The translations under genes and the position numbers were made by a program. Source: Nemophila menziesii (taxonomy: Eukaryota; Streptophyta; Magnoliopsida; Boraginales; Hydrophyllaceae). Taken from it: a stretch of 64,000 nucleotides of DNA. The stretch lies in assembly GCA_029959085.1 (NCBI GenBank), contig JARWIR010000043.1, forward strand, positions 2,294,001-2,358,000, read 5' to 3'. Below the pieces are notes generated by a model. It worked only from the letters and a program-made list of their open reading frames with translations. It did not search any database and was not told the DNA's origin. Position 1 is the first letter of the stretch. Every line of letters begins with the position of its first letter. Below are positions 12,192-23,025 of this stretch, piece by piece.

Positions 12192-12886
12192 TGTTGGACA
12201 TTTTAGCGTAATTGATCTTTTTTTTTTTACATTAAAACAAGAGTGCACGCTTGTTTTAATATTCAAAAGAGATATTCGGGGTCAGAAAGATTGTCGGGGG
12301 TCGGTGTCCAAGGGGTGGTCCAATTGGAACAGCTCATTCGGAAGCAGAGGGCTGGGCTTAGGTAGCAATAGCCCATAATCCTTCCACTGCAAAGAATGTG
12401 AAATTTTCAACCGCATAAAACTGCATATGCTAACCGCCTGTTTGATCATATATAATTGGTTCAAAATGTCACAAAGCAGAATACAGATACAAAATAAAAC
12501 TCTTGAAACATAATCTTCTGATTTTATCCGATTGAATAATTTTGGTTGAACCCCGAAATTTGATTCAATCTGAAAGTGTTTTACACGACTTCAGATTTAT
12601 CCAAGTTAATCTCGAATTCCAAATTCCCCAACAAAAGATTGAATCAAATTCTTCGAGATGACGAACGATAGTTCGAAAATGACAAGCAAGTTTGCAAAAT
12701 TGGAAAAGTTTGAAGGGCAGGATTTCAGAAGATGGCAGAAGAAGATGCATTTTCTCTTGACAACATTGAAGGTGGTTTATGTGCTAAGCACACCGATGCT
12801 GGAGATCATGGAAGACGAAATCTGGATCAAACAAGGAAGCGTTCGAAATGGGAAAACGATGACTATATTTGGCGTGGACACATTTT
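12192..12886 (+). mobile_element. Copia element stub: 5' LTR plus start of gag (unit A)
   Basis: A 442-bp LTR (12,192-12,633; TGTTGG...CCAACA) is followed by 253 bases of internal sequence starting the gag frame at ATG 12,658 (KLEKFEGQDFRRWQKKMHFL). The element stops abruptly at 12,886, where the A-specific deletion joins it to TNP2 sequence. The left flank TTTGG matches one target-site duplication of the fuller copy in unit B (38,192-43,196). The gag start is uninterrupted here, but unit B has a stop in the matching stretch. The ORF 12,658-12,933 is a chimera across the deletion junction. Confidence 0.85.
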
Positions 12887-14601
12887 TTAGCTTCTTCAAA
12901 TACCTTTCAAATGGGTACATCCACAACATTTGAACTGGATCACCAAACAATGCTTCATTGTACGAGTGTACGACTAGGTGGATCATTAATTCAAAGAAGG
13001 CAAGAGGTAAAATCATCTTAGCTTGCACATAATTTCCACCACTCCAGCCTTTCCCGATTCCAATTCTTTTCGACTTAGATTCTTTATACAAACGACTCTT
13101 AACACTTTATATAACCCATTTATCAGACCGCTCACCGATTTATCTTATATAAGCTCGCGGATACTAGCCATGTCATTATGTGACAATCATAGATTTCATC
13201 CCGATGGTTTTTCTCGTATTACTCTAAACATTATTCCTCAAACTAGATACGAATCCATAAGAAAACTTCTACCCCTTCACCAATCCCAAAAGACAAATCA
13301 CTTTTCTGGTATCATCGCATAGTTTGCGCACGGTTGCATCATTCTTTTGCGGTTCTCAAACAACCACAACTCTTTCCTAATGACCATAACGTACAGATCT
13401 TTTCTTTCTTTTACGTTATCTTTGCTAATTTTCCTATCAAGTCCTACCACTATACCTAGCGCACTGTCACACATATTTTTCTCACAATGCATAATATCAT
13501 TGTTATGTTTCAACAATTTTTTTGACCAATACAGTAAACGATAGAATATACTCTTTTTTCTCTGAATTAAACTATCGATGACCTGTTTTCTTCGTTGACT
13601 TTCCACCAAAATCTTTTTGTTAACCAGGAAACATAATAGGCAACCCATCTAACTGCGTCTGAATATCGATAGAACTATGTTCCTAAGAGGGGACCTACAA
13701 AGATGCATCTTTTGTAAATCGATGCCTCATAGGTGACCACCCTTTGTAATCAAAATAAACTACCTTTTATTCACTTTCTCCAAAGGATTATAATTCATGT
13801 ATTGTGGGCACGCTAAGTAACCTTAATCCTGCCAACCTGATGTGCATGACCTAGCCAGGAATCATTAGTCGTGGACAATAGACAAACCTTAGTTATAAAC
13901 TATTCCTTAGTATGAGCATTATACGTAAGGATCCTTGTATCCTATAACATGCCCATCTCATCTATAACAGGGCAGAGAAAGACATCCATATCCTCACCGG
14001 TTGATCACGAACCCAAAATCAACAAACAAAGTTGAAATGTGAATTCTTTTATGTATAACCATGGAGACAAGTTGTAGACGACCAATATAACTGTCCCATG
14101 TTGTATGAGTTGTTTTGCATAGAGAATGGACAAAAACCATTGATACACAGGCCGAATAATACATTCCAAACTTCACTCGCAAACTCAATATGTAGCTCTA
14201 TAAATCTCTTGCAATTATCACCATCAATAAGATGGCGTAACAAATCTAGATCGATATTCTTTCTGTTGTGGTGCCAAATTATGTATTTGGCAGTGTGCCT
14301 CAAAGCGTATAGTCGTTGCAATCTCGGTGCAATCAGAAAATAAAGGAGTTTCTTATGCGGCACTTTCTTACCTTTCCTCAAATCCCATCTAGATTCACCA
14401 CATACTGGACACTGCTCGAAGTATTTGTTCTCTTTGTAATACAAAACATAAACATTCAAGCAAGCATCCTTCGTATTGTATCCCATACCCATACTTTTCA
14501 GCTCTTTGTTGCACTTCTCGTAAGAAAAAGACAACGTATGACCTTCGAGCAACACACGAGACTACAATTTTAGGAGTTCGGTGAATGAGATGTTCGTCCA
14601 C
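12887..14601 (-). pseudogene. CACTA TNP2 transposase fragments (unit A)
   Basis: In gene order on the minus strand, the fragments are an N-terminal part (14,601-14,049; YFEQCPVCGESRWD and KKVPHKKLLYFLIAPRLQRL), a Transposase_21 core (13,648-13,298; NNDIMHCEKNMCD and VGLDRKISKD) and the start of a DUF4218-like module (13,030-12,887; GDPVQMLWMYPFERYLKKL). These motifs are diagnostic of tnp2-type transposases of En/Spm elements. Several frameshifts and stops separate the pieces, and the DUF4216 tail present in unit B is deleted. TNP2 would bind the element ends and cut them, but this copy is dead. Confidence 0.82.
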
Positions 14602-15803
14602 TTGTTCTTCACCTTCATGTGCATTAGTTTTGCAATGAAATTTAAAGAACTCATTGCATTAGAAATGTGTTATAACTCGGTTTACATTTCCTCGAAAAAG
14701 TTATGAAACTGGCATGAATTGTAGAATTCTCATCTCGGTGTCACTCGATTGGACCCCAACATGGTAAGAAGGTCTCAAATAGTCATACACATTCATCATT
14801 TCGTCTTCTAAAATTTGGATAGTGTTATTCACGGGGAGTTCTACTTTTTCATTCTCTTTGTCCAAACCTCCTACGTGGACAAAAATCCATATTTTAGCAT
14901 GTGTGCCCTAACAACATTAATATATAATCTTCGATTATTTGAACAATGATTTCACAGAAATAACACTAAACGTTAGTACCCACGTCTTTATCCATAAAAC
15001 TGATAAATTCTTCCAAGCAATTAATATATCCACATTAACCCAACAATTTGATTTATTCATTTCTTATCAAGACCCGGATCCATCGTCTATTTTGATATGA
15101 GCATACAACTATAAAAATATTAATAATAAAAATAAATATTCAAATATATATTATGTACCATTCAAACATACACTCATAAAACAAGTTGTATACACCTAAC
15201 CATGACATATCACATGTTTAACACAAACATACTTACATAAAACAAGTTTGGATTTGGAAAACAACCTAATTTTGGTATATTGTGTGGATAAATTAAAGTA
15301 GAAGTAGGTCACGCCCGTGTAAAATGGTCTCGAGAAAAGTTAATGATGGTGTTGCAGTAAATGGGCTCCGGAGTGGAGGTAAGGATTGATCAAATAGGGT
15401 GGAGATTTTAGAAAAAAGGGGAAAGTCTTTTTGGATTTAATTTAGTTTTAAGGATTTCTCCCGAAGTGCTGCAATAAATACGTCATCATTTTTCACGACT
15501 ACATTAATATCGTCGCAATGACATTAGAATAGTTGCTAATTATGCTTAACAGCGACGACTCCGTCTCATCGCCATTTACAAAGGTTATCAATGACTACAA
15601 TGTTCGGTAAAAATAAATATATTTTAAATTTTTATCTCTAGTGACTCAAATATTATTATTGATGACGTGAATTTGTCTCTAATAGAAATTAAATTAGGCG
15701 ACGACTTCTGGCATCGAGGATAACAAAACGTCGCGAATGATATGTCACTAGCGATGACTAGCAAGTAGTCGCTAATGATATCGACATTGGAGAAACGCGC
15801 AGT

Positions 15804-16990
15804 TTATGTAGTAGATTGACCAATTATTTTGATATTGTCATAAGGAGAGACAAATTTATTGTGATACAATTTTTTCGAAAGAAAGGAACAATTAGGTATC
15901 CTTAAATTTCATTGGACAAAGATAATAATATTGTTAATCACACGACTAAGAACGTTTTGGCAAAATAAATCTTAGGGTGAAATCCTTTCTTAAAAAAAGC
16001 TTTTAAACTAACTAAGAAATATACCAATCATACAACATCGATCTACTTCGACTACCTTGAGCTTATTTAGGGATTTAAAAACTCAGGTTTAGCTAGATTG
16101 AATATCCTGCCAATAATTTGAGATATGTTCAATATATATGCCTCGTCTCATCGATAAAGTATGTTTTACATCTTTAGACGATTTAATTCTCGGCAAATGT
16201 TGTGTATAGAAAGTGTAAAGTGAAACCGGTTGCTGGAAGGTTGAGAAAACTGAAGTATTTATAGCCGTATATACTAATTGTCTGGAAGATTAAAAGGAAC
16301 GGTATAATTAATTACTAGTTGTATTTAGTGTATTTTTCTTTGTACTTGTATTTGCTTTATGCAATATTTAATATTTAAAATAGGTGTGTTTTTAATTATA
16401 CTTCATCCATCTCTAAAAAATTCTCAGTATTATTAAATATAATTGTTTACAAAAATAATGTTAGTTTTGTAGAAAATCAATTTTTTTTTATTTTTTATAA
16501 TTTTTTTACTCTTAATTAAATATTATAATTTATATTTTTAATATATATTTATGATATTAATATATTTTAGTAATTATATAAATAATAAATATAATTTCTT
16601 AGTTTACTTAAATAAACAAAAAAACAAGTATGACAATTGCTTTTCTATTTGAAAGAAATAACTTTTGATTAAATTTTTTTTAGATTCACGTATTTTTATC
16701 GTAATATACATAGTAGAATCTTGCATACAAGCTAATTATTACTTGCATTTAAAGTTAGTGTAATTAATTTTACAAACTCGTTAATTACTTACCTTATGCT
16801 GATTAATGTTGTTACATTATTACCATATATAAAATGTACTACCATTCCGCCACATCCGCCACATACTGATGAATTATTGCAAGTATAATTTAATGAAGGG
16901 GTGTATTCCTAAATAATCTCATAGTATGGGAGGTGAGAGTAATTTGCAAAAACTACAAGGCCTTCCCTTAAATTACCTGAAGCCATAACC
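15804..16990. other. Upstream region of MADS gene A
   Basis: This AT-rich non-coding sequence is shared with unit B (53,280-54,453) almost end to end, apart from small indels. At about 16,398 there is a degenerate Stowaway-like start (CTTCATCCATCTCTAAAAAA), with no matching right end found. No ORF is shared between the copies. Confidence 0.5.
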
Positions 16991-16998
16991 TATAAATA
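16991..16998 (+). promoter_or_regulatory. TATA box of MADS gene A
   Basis: TATAAATA lies within CCTATAAATAGAAGAG and is followed about 30 bases later by a pyrimidine/CA-rich stretch suited to a transcription start. Position and context are conserved in unit B (54,454-54,461). Confidence 0.65.
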
Positions 16999-17138
16999 GA
17001 AGAGAAACTCGAACTCATCTTCCTACACAGCCCACTCGTCCTTACGGCCATCGATCACACCCACGAAGACCATTCTCCACCACCAACCACACTGATACTA
17101 TCAGCAAGAACATATTTTTCTAAAACCCAAAATTGGAG

Positions 17139-17687
17139 GTAGAAATTCAACTTTCTTTTAACTGAAACCCTAAAAAACCTGATAATTATTTTTTTGATAT
17201 TATTAGTTCTCCTATTTTTTCAGGTTCTTCCTATAAAATATATATTATCTTCTGATTTCTTTGTTATTATGTTTTGTAGTTTTTGTGTATATTGAACTTC
17301 CGAGCGTCTGAAAACCCCTTATATATAGAGTAATCTTTTGAACATTATTTTACAGTTTTGTCTTGGGTTATATATATCGTGATTTCTGCTTTTGTCTGTG
17401 TTTAAAATAAGTGTAAATTGCACTATTGGTTCGTGCTTCTTGTTATGTGCTTCTTGCTTCTTGCCCTTTTAATTTAGTGTTTAACTGCATATATAGTTTG
17501 GATCCTGAAATAGCCAAATTACTTCTTTAATTTAACAAAGAAGCAAATTAATATATTCTTGTACGGACAACATATCATTAATTGAACTGAACCACAAGTA
17601 TAATGATGTTAAGGAATGTATTTGTACTTTTTGTATTTATTTGAATCTTTTATACGACTGACAAATCTTTTATTGATATTTTATCAG
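17139..17687 (+). other. Probable 5'-UTR intron of MADS gene A
   Basis: The donor is GGAG|GTAGAA at 17,138/17,139. The acceptor is TTTTATCAG|ATCAC at 17,687/17,688, after a T-rich stretch. The coding ATG is 25 bases past the acceptor. The sequence between is T-rich, as plant introns are. The same sites occur in unit B. This is inferred from sequence only, without transcript evidence. Confidence 0.55.
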
Positions 17688-17712
17688 ATCACAATTTGTA
17701 ATAAACTTGAAG

Positions 17713-18360
17713 ATGGGTCGTAAACCAAGACCAGTAGGCTTGGAACTTATACAGGATTCAAAATCGCGTCTCTTAACGTACGAAAAGAGAAAGAAAGGGT
17801 TGGAGAAAAAGGCTTACGAGTTATCGACTCTATGTGACGTCAAAATTGGCATGATCGTGTATGGACCAGATGATACATCAATACAGCCAACAATATGGCC
17901 AGAAGACCCCGAAACACTTTGTAGCTTAATCAACTCCTTCAAGAACCTTCCAAAAGAAGGTGGTGTTCGAAAAAATAACACAGATATTTCTCGAATATAC
18001 GATGAACGAATCAAACACGTTGAAGAAGAAGTCTTGAAATTGTATAAAGTGAACTCTGAGACTGAAGCTAAGTATCCAACCTCGGATGAAAGTTATCTCC
18101 ACATGTCTTATCCGGAGTTGATAAAGTTTAATAATCAGTTAGATACTATGCTTGATGAAGTGAACACTACGATTGAACTCATGAATAGCACTCAAAATTA
18201 TAATTACTATGGGGAATCATCAGGATTGAGTGCGTTTAATCCCAAGGAGGCCTCACAAGCAACACACGATATGGTAATTTATAAACCTCAAGAGGCGCCA
18301 TATATATCTTCTTCCAACCCATTCATCTTGGAGTATGAATCAAGAAACAAAAGCAAGTGA
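17713..18360 (+). pseudogene. Type I MADS-box gene A, 5' part, cut by a copia insertion
   Basis: Translation from ATG 17,713 gives a MADS domain at residues 1 to about 58 (MGRKPRPVGLELIQ, YEKRKKGLEKKAYELSTLCD, IGMIVYGP). A helical middle region and a Gln/Pro-poor C-terminal region follow, with no K-box typical of type II MADS proteins. The layout resembles plant type I factors, perhaps the M-beta group. These are DNA-binding factors, often expressed in gametophyte or endosperm. A copia element entered after 18,325, so the ORF runs 11 codons into the LTR and stops at 18,360. The last exon part lies at 23,272-23,567. The MADS domain itself is undamaged, so a truncated DNA-binding protein could still be made. 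Confidence 0.88.
18321..18325. repeat. Target-site duplication ATTCA, left of the copia element in MADS A
   Basis: ATTCA at 18,321-18,325 is repeated at 23,267-23,271. The uninterrupted gene in unit B has it once (CCCATTCATGACC), which fixes the insertion point. A 6-bp reading (ATTCAT) is equally compatible. Confidence 0.92.
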
Positions 18361-18650
18361 AGAAAAACAAGTCCAAATAAAGAAGAAGGACCATTCTGCA
18401 ATTAAATAAAACTTGTAAAGTTTGTTTTGAAATTCTGTTAGTTTGTTAGAATCTTTACAGCTGTTGATTTGTAGGATTAGAAGATGTTATCAAATTGTAT
18501 AAATAGTGATGTATTACATAACAATAAAATCAATAAAACAGCTCAACTTTCTCATCTCACTTTCTCTCTATACTTCATCGTCTTCATCTTCTTCCTTCTA
18601 TCTAAAGCTTCCTTTTCGCCATTAATGGCTTCTTATCTCAACTCTTGACA
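18326..18650 (+). repeat. 5' LTR of the copia element in MADS A
   Basis: The 325-bp LTR carries a TATA box (TATAAATA at 18,498-18,505) and AATAAA-like signals at about 18,520-18,540. It ends in the usual CA but begins with TC (or CT if the target duplication is 6 bp) instead of TG. Its first codons supply the false C-terminus of the broken MADS ORF. Confidence 0.92.
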
Positions 18651-18662
18651 TGGTATCAGAGG
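18651..18662 (+). promoter_or_regulatory. Primer-binding site (initiator tRNA-Met type)
   Basis: TGGTATCAGAGG follows the 5' LTR directly. Its first 11 bases match the complement of the 3' end of plant initiator tRNA-Met, the usual primer of copia elements. Minus-strand DNA synthesis would start here. Confidence 0.9.
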
Positions 18663-18735
18663 TAACATAGTAAATTCCGCACTAAATCACTCTCATATCT
18701 TCCTTTTCTATCACTAAACACTATCTTATAACACA

Positions 18736-21700
18736 ATGGCTTCAAACACACCCGTTTCTGAAGATTTTTCATCTCCTTACTTCTTACATCCAAGTGAAAA
18801 CACCGGCATATCTCTCGTATCTGAAGTTCTAGTCGGTGATAACTATCTCGCCTGGGCTCGAGCGATTGAAATAGCACTATCTGTGAAGAACAAGCTCGGT
18901 TTTATAAACGGTGACCTTCCACAACCTTCTTTGACCGATCTCACTCTATTTTCAGCTTGGACTCGTGCAAATAATTTGGTATTATCTTGGATCCTAAACT
19001 CTATTTCTAAAGATATTCGAAGCAGCTTGTTGTATGTTAATTCTGCTCATGAACTCTATAACGAGATAAAAACACGTTTCTGTAAATCAAATGGAACTCG
19101 TGTTTATCAACTCGAGAAATCTCTTAGCTCGATTACTCAATCTTCATCCTCTATTTCTGAATATTTCGCTAAATTCAAGTCACTTTGGGATGAATATGTT
19201 CATTTTCGCCCAAATCCGACATGTTCATGTGGCTTCATGAATCAATGCACCTGCAAACTTCTCGACACAATCATAGAGAGACAACAAAATGACTTCATCA
19301 TCAAGTTTTTAATTGGCTTGAATGAGTCTTACTCAGCTGCTCGAAGTCAAATCCTACTCATGGATCCTTTACCAAAAATTAACTCTATCTTTGCTATGTT
19401 AGTTCAAGAAGAGAGTCAACGTGAACTAACATCCTTCAATGAGCCTGTTCAAGCCTTTTATGTGAAGAATTCGCAGAAATCTAACATGATTGGAGATAAG
19501 AAGAAAATTCTCTGTACTCATTGTGGTTACACAGGCCACACAATTGAAAAATGCTTTCAATTACATGGTTATCCCATTGGCTGGACTGGACCAAGAGGAA
19601 AAAGATCATCTAACAATTTTTCTTCTAATTCAAAGGCTTATTGTGTTTCAGCTCCTCAAGAACCAGATCAGGAATCTAAAACTATCAACTCATATGAGTT
19701 TACACCTGAGGTGATAAGTAAACTTCTTGCTTTAGTCAATAATTCAACTACTACTCTTCCTGCTGTTCACCAAGTCTCTACTCAAGAAGGTAATTCTCTT
19801 CACTCTTCTTGGATTCTAGACACAGGAGCTACAGATCATTTAATTTTCTCACCTTCATTTTACACGAATTCTTATCAATCTACAAACATACCTGTTTCAT
19901 TACCAAATGGTGCAGTGGTTATAGCTGAATATACAGGACATATATACATTAATAAGTATATTACTTTGAAGAATGTTCTGTGTGTGTCTTTATTCAAACA
20001 AAACTTACTCTCTATTTCAAAATTAACTAAAGAATCTCAAGTCTTAGTGTCTTTCTTTCCTACACATTGTTCATTACAGGATTCAAAGTCCAAGAAGATG
20101 ATTGGGACTGCATATGAACAAAATGGCTTATACTATCTGCATACTCCCTTTCATTCATCTTGTTTTCATTCAGTTACAACTCAAAAGCTTGATATTTGGC
20201 ACTCAAGACTTGGTCATCCTTCAAAAGCTAAACTTCAAGCTTTGAAGACCATAGATTCTTCTATTACTTTCTTATCTTCTAATGTTTGTGAAACTTGTTC
20301 TTTTGCTAAACAAAGAAAACTTGTATTTCCTATTTCTCATTCTAAGACTTCTTCTTGCTTTGAAATTGTTCATTGTGATATTTGGGGTCCTTTTAAACAT
20401 GTCTCTTACACAGGACATAGATATTTTCTCACAATTGTTGATGATTTTTCAAGGTGTACTTGGGTTTATATGATGATAAATAAGTCTGAAGTTAGCTCCC
20501 ATTTATTAGCCTTTTACAATCTTGTTTACACGCAATTTGATGTTAAAATAAAAGTGATCAGAACAGATAATGGTGCTGAATTTAACCTCCATTCTTTTTA
20601 CTCAAATAATGGAATAATTCACCAAACTTCCTGTGTTGAAACTCCTGAGCAAAACGGTTTAGTTGAAAGAAAGCACCAACACTTACTCACAACTGCTAGG
20701 GCTTTAATGTTTCAATCTAAGCTTCCCATACAATTTTGGAGTGAAGCAATCATCACTTCTACTCACATCATCAACAGGTTACCTACTCCTCTATTAAACA
20801 ATAAATCACCTTACCAGATTCTTTATGATAAACCTCCTATCTTGAGTCACTTAAAGGTGTTTGGATGTTTGTGTTTTGCTTCTACATTGAAACAAGGCAG
20901 AACAAAATTTGATTCTCGAGCTATAAAGTGTATTTTTCTCAGCTACCCCCTCCATACAAAAGGATACAAACTGTTGAATCTTGATACTAACACAACTTTC
21001 ATCTCAAGAAATGTTATATTCCATGAATCTATATTCCCCTTTTCTAATACAACTCCTTCAAACAACCTTCATATTTTTTTATTTCCACCATCACATACAC
21101 TATACACTGAAATACCTTTAAAAACAAATACACCACCTATTCAAACAGCTCCTCATGAATCACCTCAACATCCCTCACCTCCACCAAATATTCCTCTCCT
21201 CATAAACAAACCAACAAGAACAAGAAATGCTCCTGCCTATCTAAAGGACTATATATGCCCCACCAAAGCCCTTTACTCATCAATTACTCCTTCTACCTCT
21301 CAGAAACAGTCCTCTACATTATATCCCATCCAAAACTTCCTATCTACATCTAGATTATCATCATCTTATACACATTTCATAGCCTCTATCAGCTCTCAAA
21401 CTGAACCTACAACCTATAAACAAGCCTCAACTTCACCTGAATGGATGAATGCTATCCAATCTGAGCTTTCAGCCCTTGAAGAAAATCAAACTTGGACCAT
21501 TGTTCCTCAAACTGATTCAATGAATCCTATTGGAAGTAAATGGGTTTTCAAGCTTAAATACAAAGCTGATGGCACACTTGAAAGATATAAAGCAAGACTT
21601 GTTGCTAAAGGTTACAATCAACAAGAAGGATTGGATTTTTTTGACACTTTTTCACCTGTTGCTAAGGTAACTTCTATAAGACTAATGATAGCTCTTGCTT

Positions 21701-23025
21701 CTTCAAATAATTGGCATATACATCAGCTTGATGTAAATAATGCTTTTCTACATGGAGAATTAAATGAGGTTGTATACATGAAGCTACCTCATGGTCTGAA
21801 AGCACCTCCTAACTCAGTTTGCAAACTTAACAAAAGTCTATATGGTTTGAAACAAGCTTCAAGGCAATGGTTTGCAAAACTTTCTAATGCTCTTCTCAAC
21901 TTTGGTTTTGTCCACTCAAATAGTGATTACAGTTTGTTTACCAAAGGTACATCTTCAGCCTTCATTGCTTTACTAGTTTATGTAGATGATATTATCATCA
22001 CTAGTAGCTCTATATCTGAAATCCACAAAATCAAACACTTCCTACATTCTGAGTTCACTATCAAAGACTTAGGAGAGTTAAAGTTTTTTCTCGGTATTGA
22101 AGTTGCAAGAAGCTCTAAAGGTATATCTCTATGCCAGAGGAAATTTGCTCTTGACATTCTGAATGAGTGTGGAGTACTTGGTTCAAAACCTGCTGCTTTC
22201 CCAATGGAATCTAACTCCAAACTCAGACAAGATGACTCCAATCTATTAGAAAACGCTTCATCTTATAGAAGACTAATTGGAAGACTATTGTATCTAACAA
22301 TTACTCGACCTGACTTGACTTATTCAATCACTTGTCTAAGTCAATTTCTCTCCAAACCATCTACAAATCATTGGAATGCTGCGCAACGTGTTTTACGTTA
22401 CCTCAAAGCTACTATTGGACAAGGTATATTCTATTCATCCACTTCCACTATCAAATTAAAAGCCTACTGTGATAGTGATTGGGCTGGGTGTTTAGACTCA
22501 AGAAGAAGCATCACCGGATATTGTATTTTTTTGGGAGATTCTTTGATTTCTTGGAAAAGTAAGAAACAATCTACTATAAGTAGATCTTCAGCTGAAGCTG
22601 AATACAGAGCTCTTGCAACCACCACTTGTGAAATTCAGTGGTTATTATATGCCTTGCAAGACTATGGTATTTCTCATACTTCACCTGTTCTTGTCTATTC
22701 TGATAGTAAATCTGCCATAGCCATGTCGACTAATCCAATTCAACATGAACGAACTAAACATGTCGACATTGATTGCAAGATTACACGTGAGAAAATTCAT
22801 AATGGGACTATCAAGCTTTTCTACATTCCCTCATCATTACAGTTAGCCGATATTTTCACTAAACCATTAGGATCATTGGCTTTTCATAATAATATAAGCA
22901 AGCTGAATGTTACTAATATACACATTCCGCTTGTGGGGGGATCTTGGAGTATGAATCAAGAAACAAAAGCAAGTGAAGAAAAACAAGTCCAAATAAAGAA
23001 GAAGGACCATTCTGCAATTAAATAA
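18736..23025 (+). CDS. Copia gag-pol polyprotein, intact (1,429 aa)
   Basis: This is a single ORF from ATG 18,736, 85 bases after the LTR. Domains by residue are gag (about 1-250; SPYFLHPSENTG, GDNYLAWARAIEIAL), a CCHC knuckle (about 259-272; CTHCGYTGHTIEKC), aspartic protease (about 358; WILDTGATDHL), GAG-pre-integrase (about 488; WHSRLGHPSKAKL), integrase (DIWGPF, RTDNGAEF, ETPEQNGLVERK: the D,D,E set), reverse transcriptase (about 910-1,150; GSKWVFKLKYKADG, YVDDIII near 1,081) and RNase H (about 1,240-1,380; CDSDWAGC, SSAEAEYRAL, ADIFTKPLG). All catalytic motifs are present. The last 28 codons lie inside the 3' LTR. Confidence 0.95.
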   Translation: MASNTPVSEDFSSPYFLHPSENTGISLVSEVLVGDNYLAWARAIEIALSVKNKLGFINGDLPQPSLTDLTLFSAWTRANNLVLSWILNSISKDIRSSLLYVNSAHELYNEIKTRFCKSNGTRVYQLEKSLSSITQSSSSISEYFAKFKSLWDEYVHFRPNPTCSCGFMNQCTCKLLDTIIERQQNDFIIKFLIGLNESYSAARSQILLMDPLPKINSIFAMLVQEESQRELTSFNEPVQAFYVKNSQKSNMIGDKKKILCTHCGYTGHTIEKCFQLHGYPIGWTGPRGKRSSNNFSSNSKAYCVSAPQEPDQESKTINSYEFTPEVISKLLALVNNSTTTLPAVHQVSTQEGNSLHSSWILDTGATDHLIFSPSFYTNSYQSTNIPVSLPNGAVVIAEYTGHIYINKYITLKNVLCVSLFKQNLLSISKLTKESQVLVSFFPTHCSLQDSKSKKMIGTAYEQNGLYYLHTPFHSSCFHSVTTQKLDIWHSRLGHPSKAKLQALKTIDSSITFLSSNVCETCSFAKQRKLVFPISHSKTSSCFEIVHCDIWGPFKHVSYTGHRYFLTIVDDFSRCTWVYMMINKSEVSSHLLAFYNLVYTQFDVKIKVIRTDNGAEFNLHSFYSNNGIIHQTSCVETPEQNGLVERKHQHLLTTARALMFQSKLPIQFWSEAIITSTHIINRLPTPLLNNKSPYQILYDKPPILSHLKVFGCLCFASTLKQGRTKFDSRAIKCIFLSYPLHTKGYKLLNLDTNTTFISRNVIFHESIFPFSNTTPSNNLHIFLFPPSHTLYTEIPLKTNTPPIQTAPHESPQHPSPPPNIPLLINKPTRTRNAPAYLKDYICPTKALYSSITPSTSQKQSSTLYPIQNFLSTSRLSSSYTHFIASISSQTEPTTYKQASTSPEWMNAIQSELSALEENQTWTIVPQTDSMNPIGSKWVFKLKYKADGTLERYKARLVAKGYNQQEGLDFFDTFSPVAKVTSIRLMIALASSNNWHIHQLDVNNAFLHGELNEVVYMKLPHGLKAPPNSVCKLNKSLYGLKQASRQWFAKLSNALLNFGFVHSNSDYSLFTKGTSSAFIALLVYVDDIIITSSSISEIHKIKHFLHSEFTIKDLGELKFFLGIEVARSSKGISLCQRKFALDILNECGVLGSKPAAFPMESNSKLRQDDSNLLENASSYRRLIGRLLYLTITRPDLTYSITCLSQFLSKPSTNHWNAAQRVLRYLKATIGQGIFYSSTSTIKLKAYCDSDWAGCLDSRRSITGYCIFLGDSLISWKSKKQSTISRSSAEAEYRALATTTCEIQWLLYALQDYGISHTSPVLVYSDSKSAIAMSTNPIQHERTKHVDIDCKITREKIHNGTIKLFYIPSSLQLADIFTKPLGSLAFHNNISKLNVTNIHIPLVGGSWSMNQETKASEEKQVQIKKKDHSAIK

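Larger units (their letters stand above)
11213..15803. mobile_element. CACTA (En/Spm-type) transposon, deleted copy (unit A)
   Basis: The left end begins CACTACTAGCGACAAC at 11,213 and is followed by the subterminal motif GTCGTCGC/GCGACGAC in both orientations to about 11,450. The right subterminal region (15,490-15,800) has the same motif family. The terminal TAGTAGTG seen in unit B at 53,279 is lost here. Inside are TNP1-like and TNP2 fragments on the minus strand plus a copia stub. About 9.9 kb present in unit B is missing between 12,886 and 12,887. This copy lacks an intact transposase and one terminus, so it cannot move by itself. Confidence 0.82.

Noticed and set aside
12166..12378. Plus-strand ORF over the copia LTR in unit A
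   Set aside because: It spans the LTR boundary, has no homologue pattern and is not preserved in the other LTR copies.
15490..15800. Regularly spaced GTCGTCGC motifs considered as a CRISPR-like or regulatory array
   Set aside because: Spacing is irregular and orientations are mixed. They are the subterminal repeats expected at a CACTA end.
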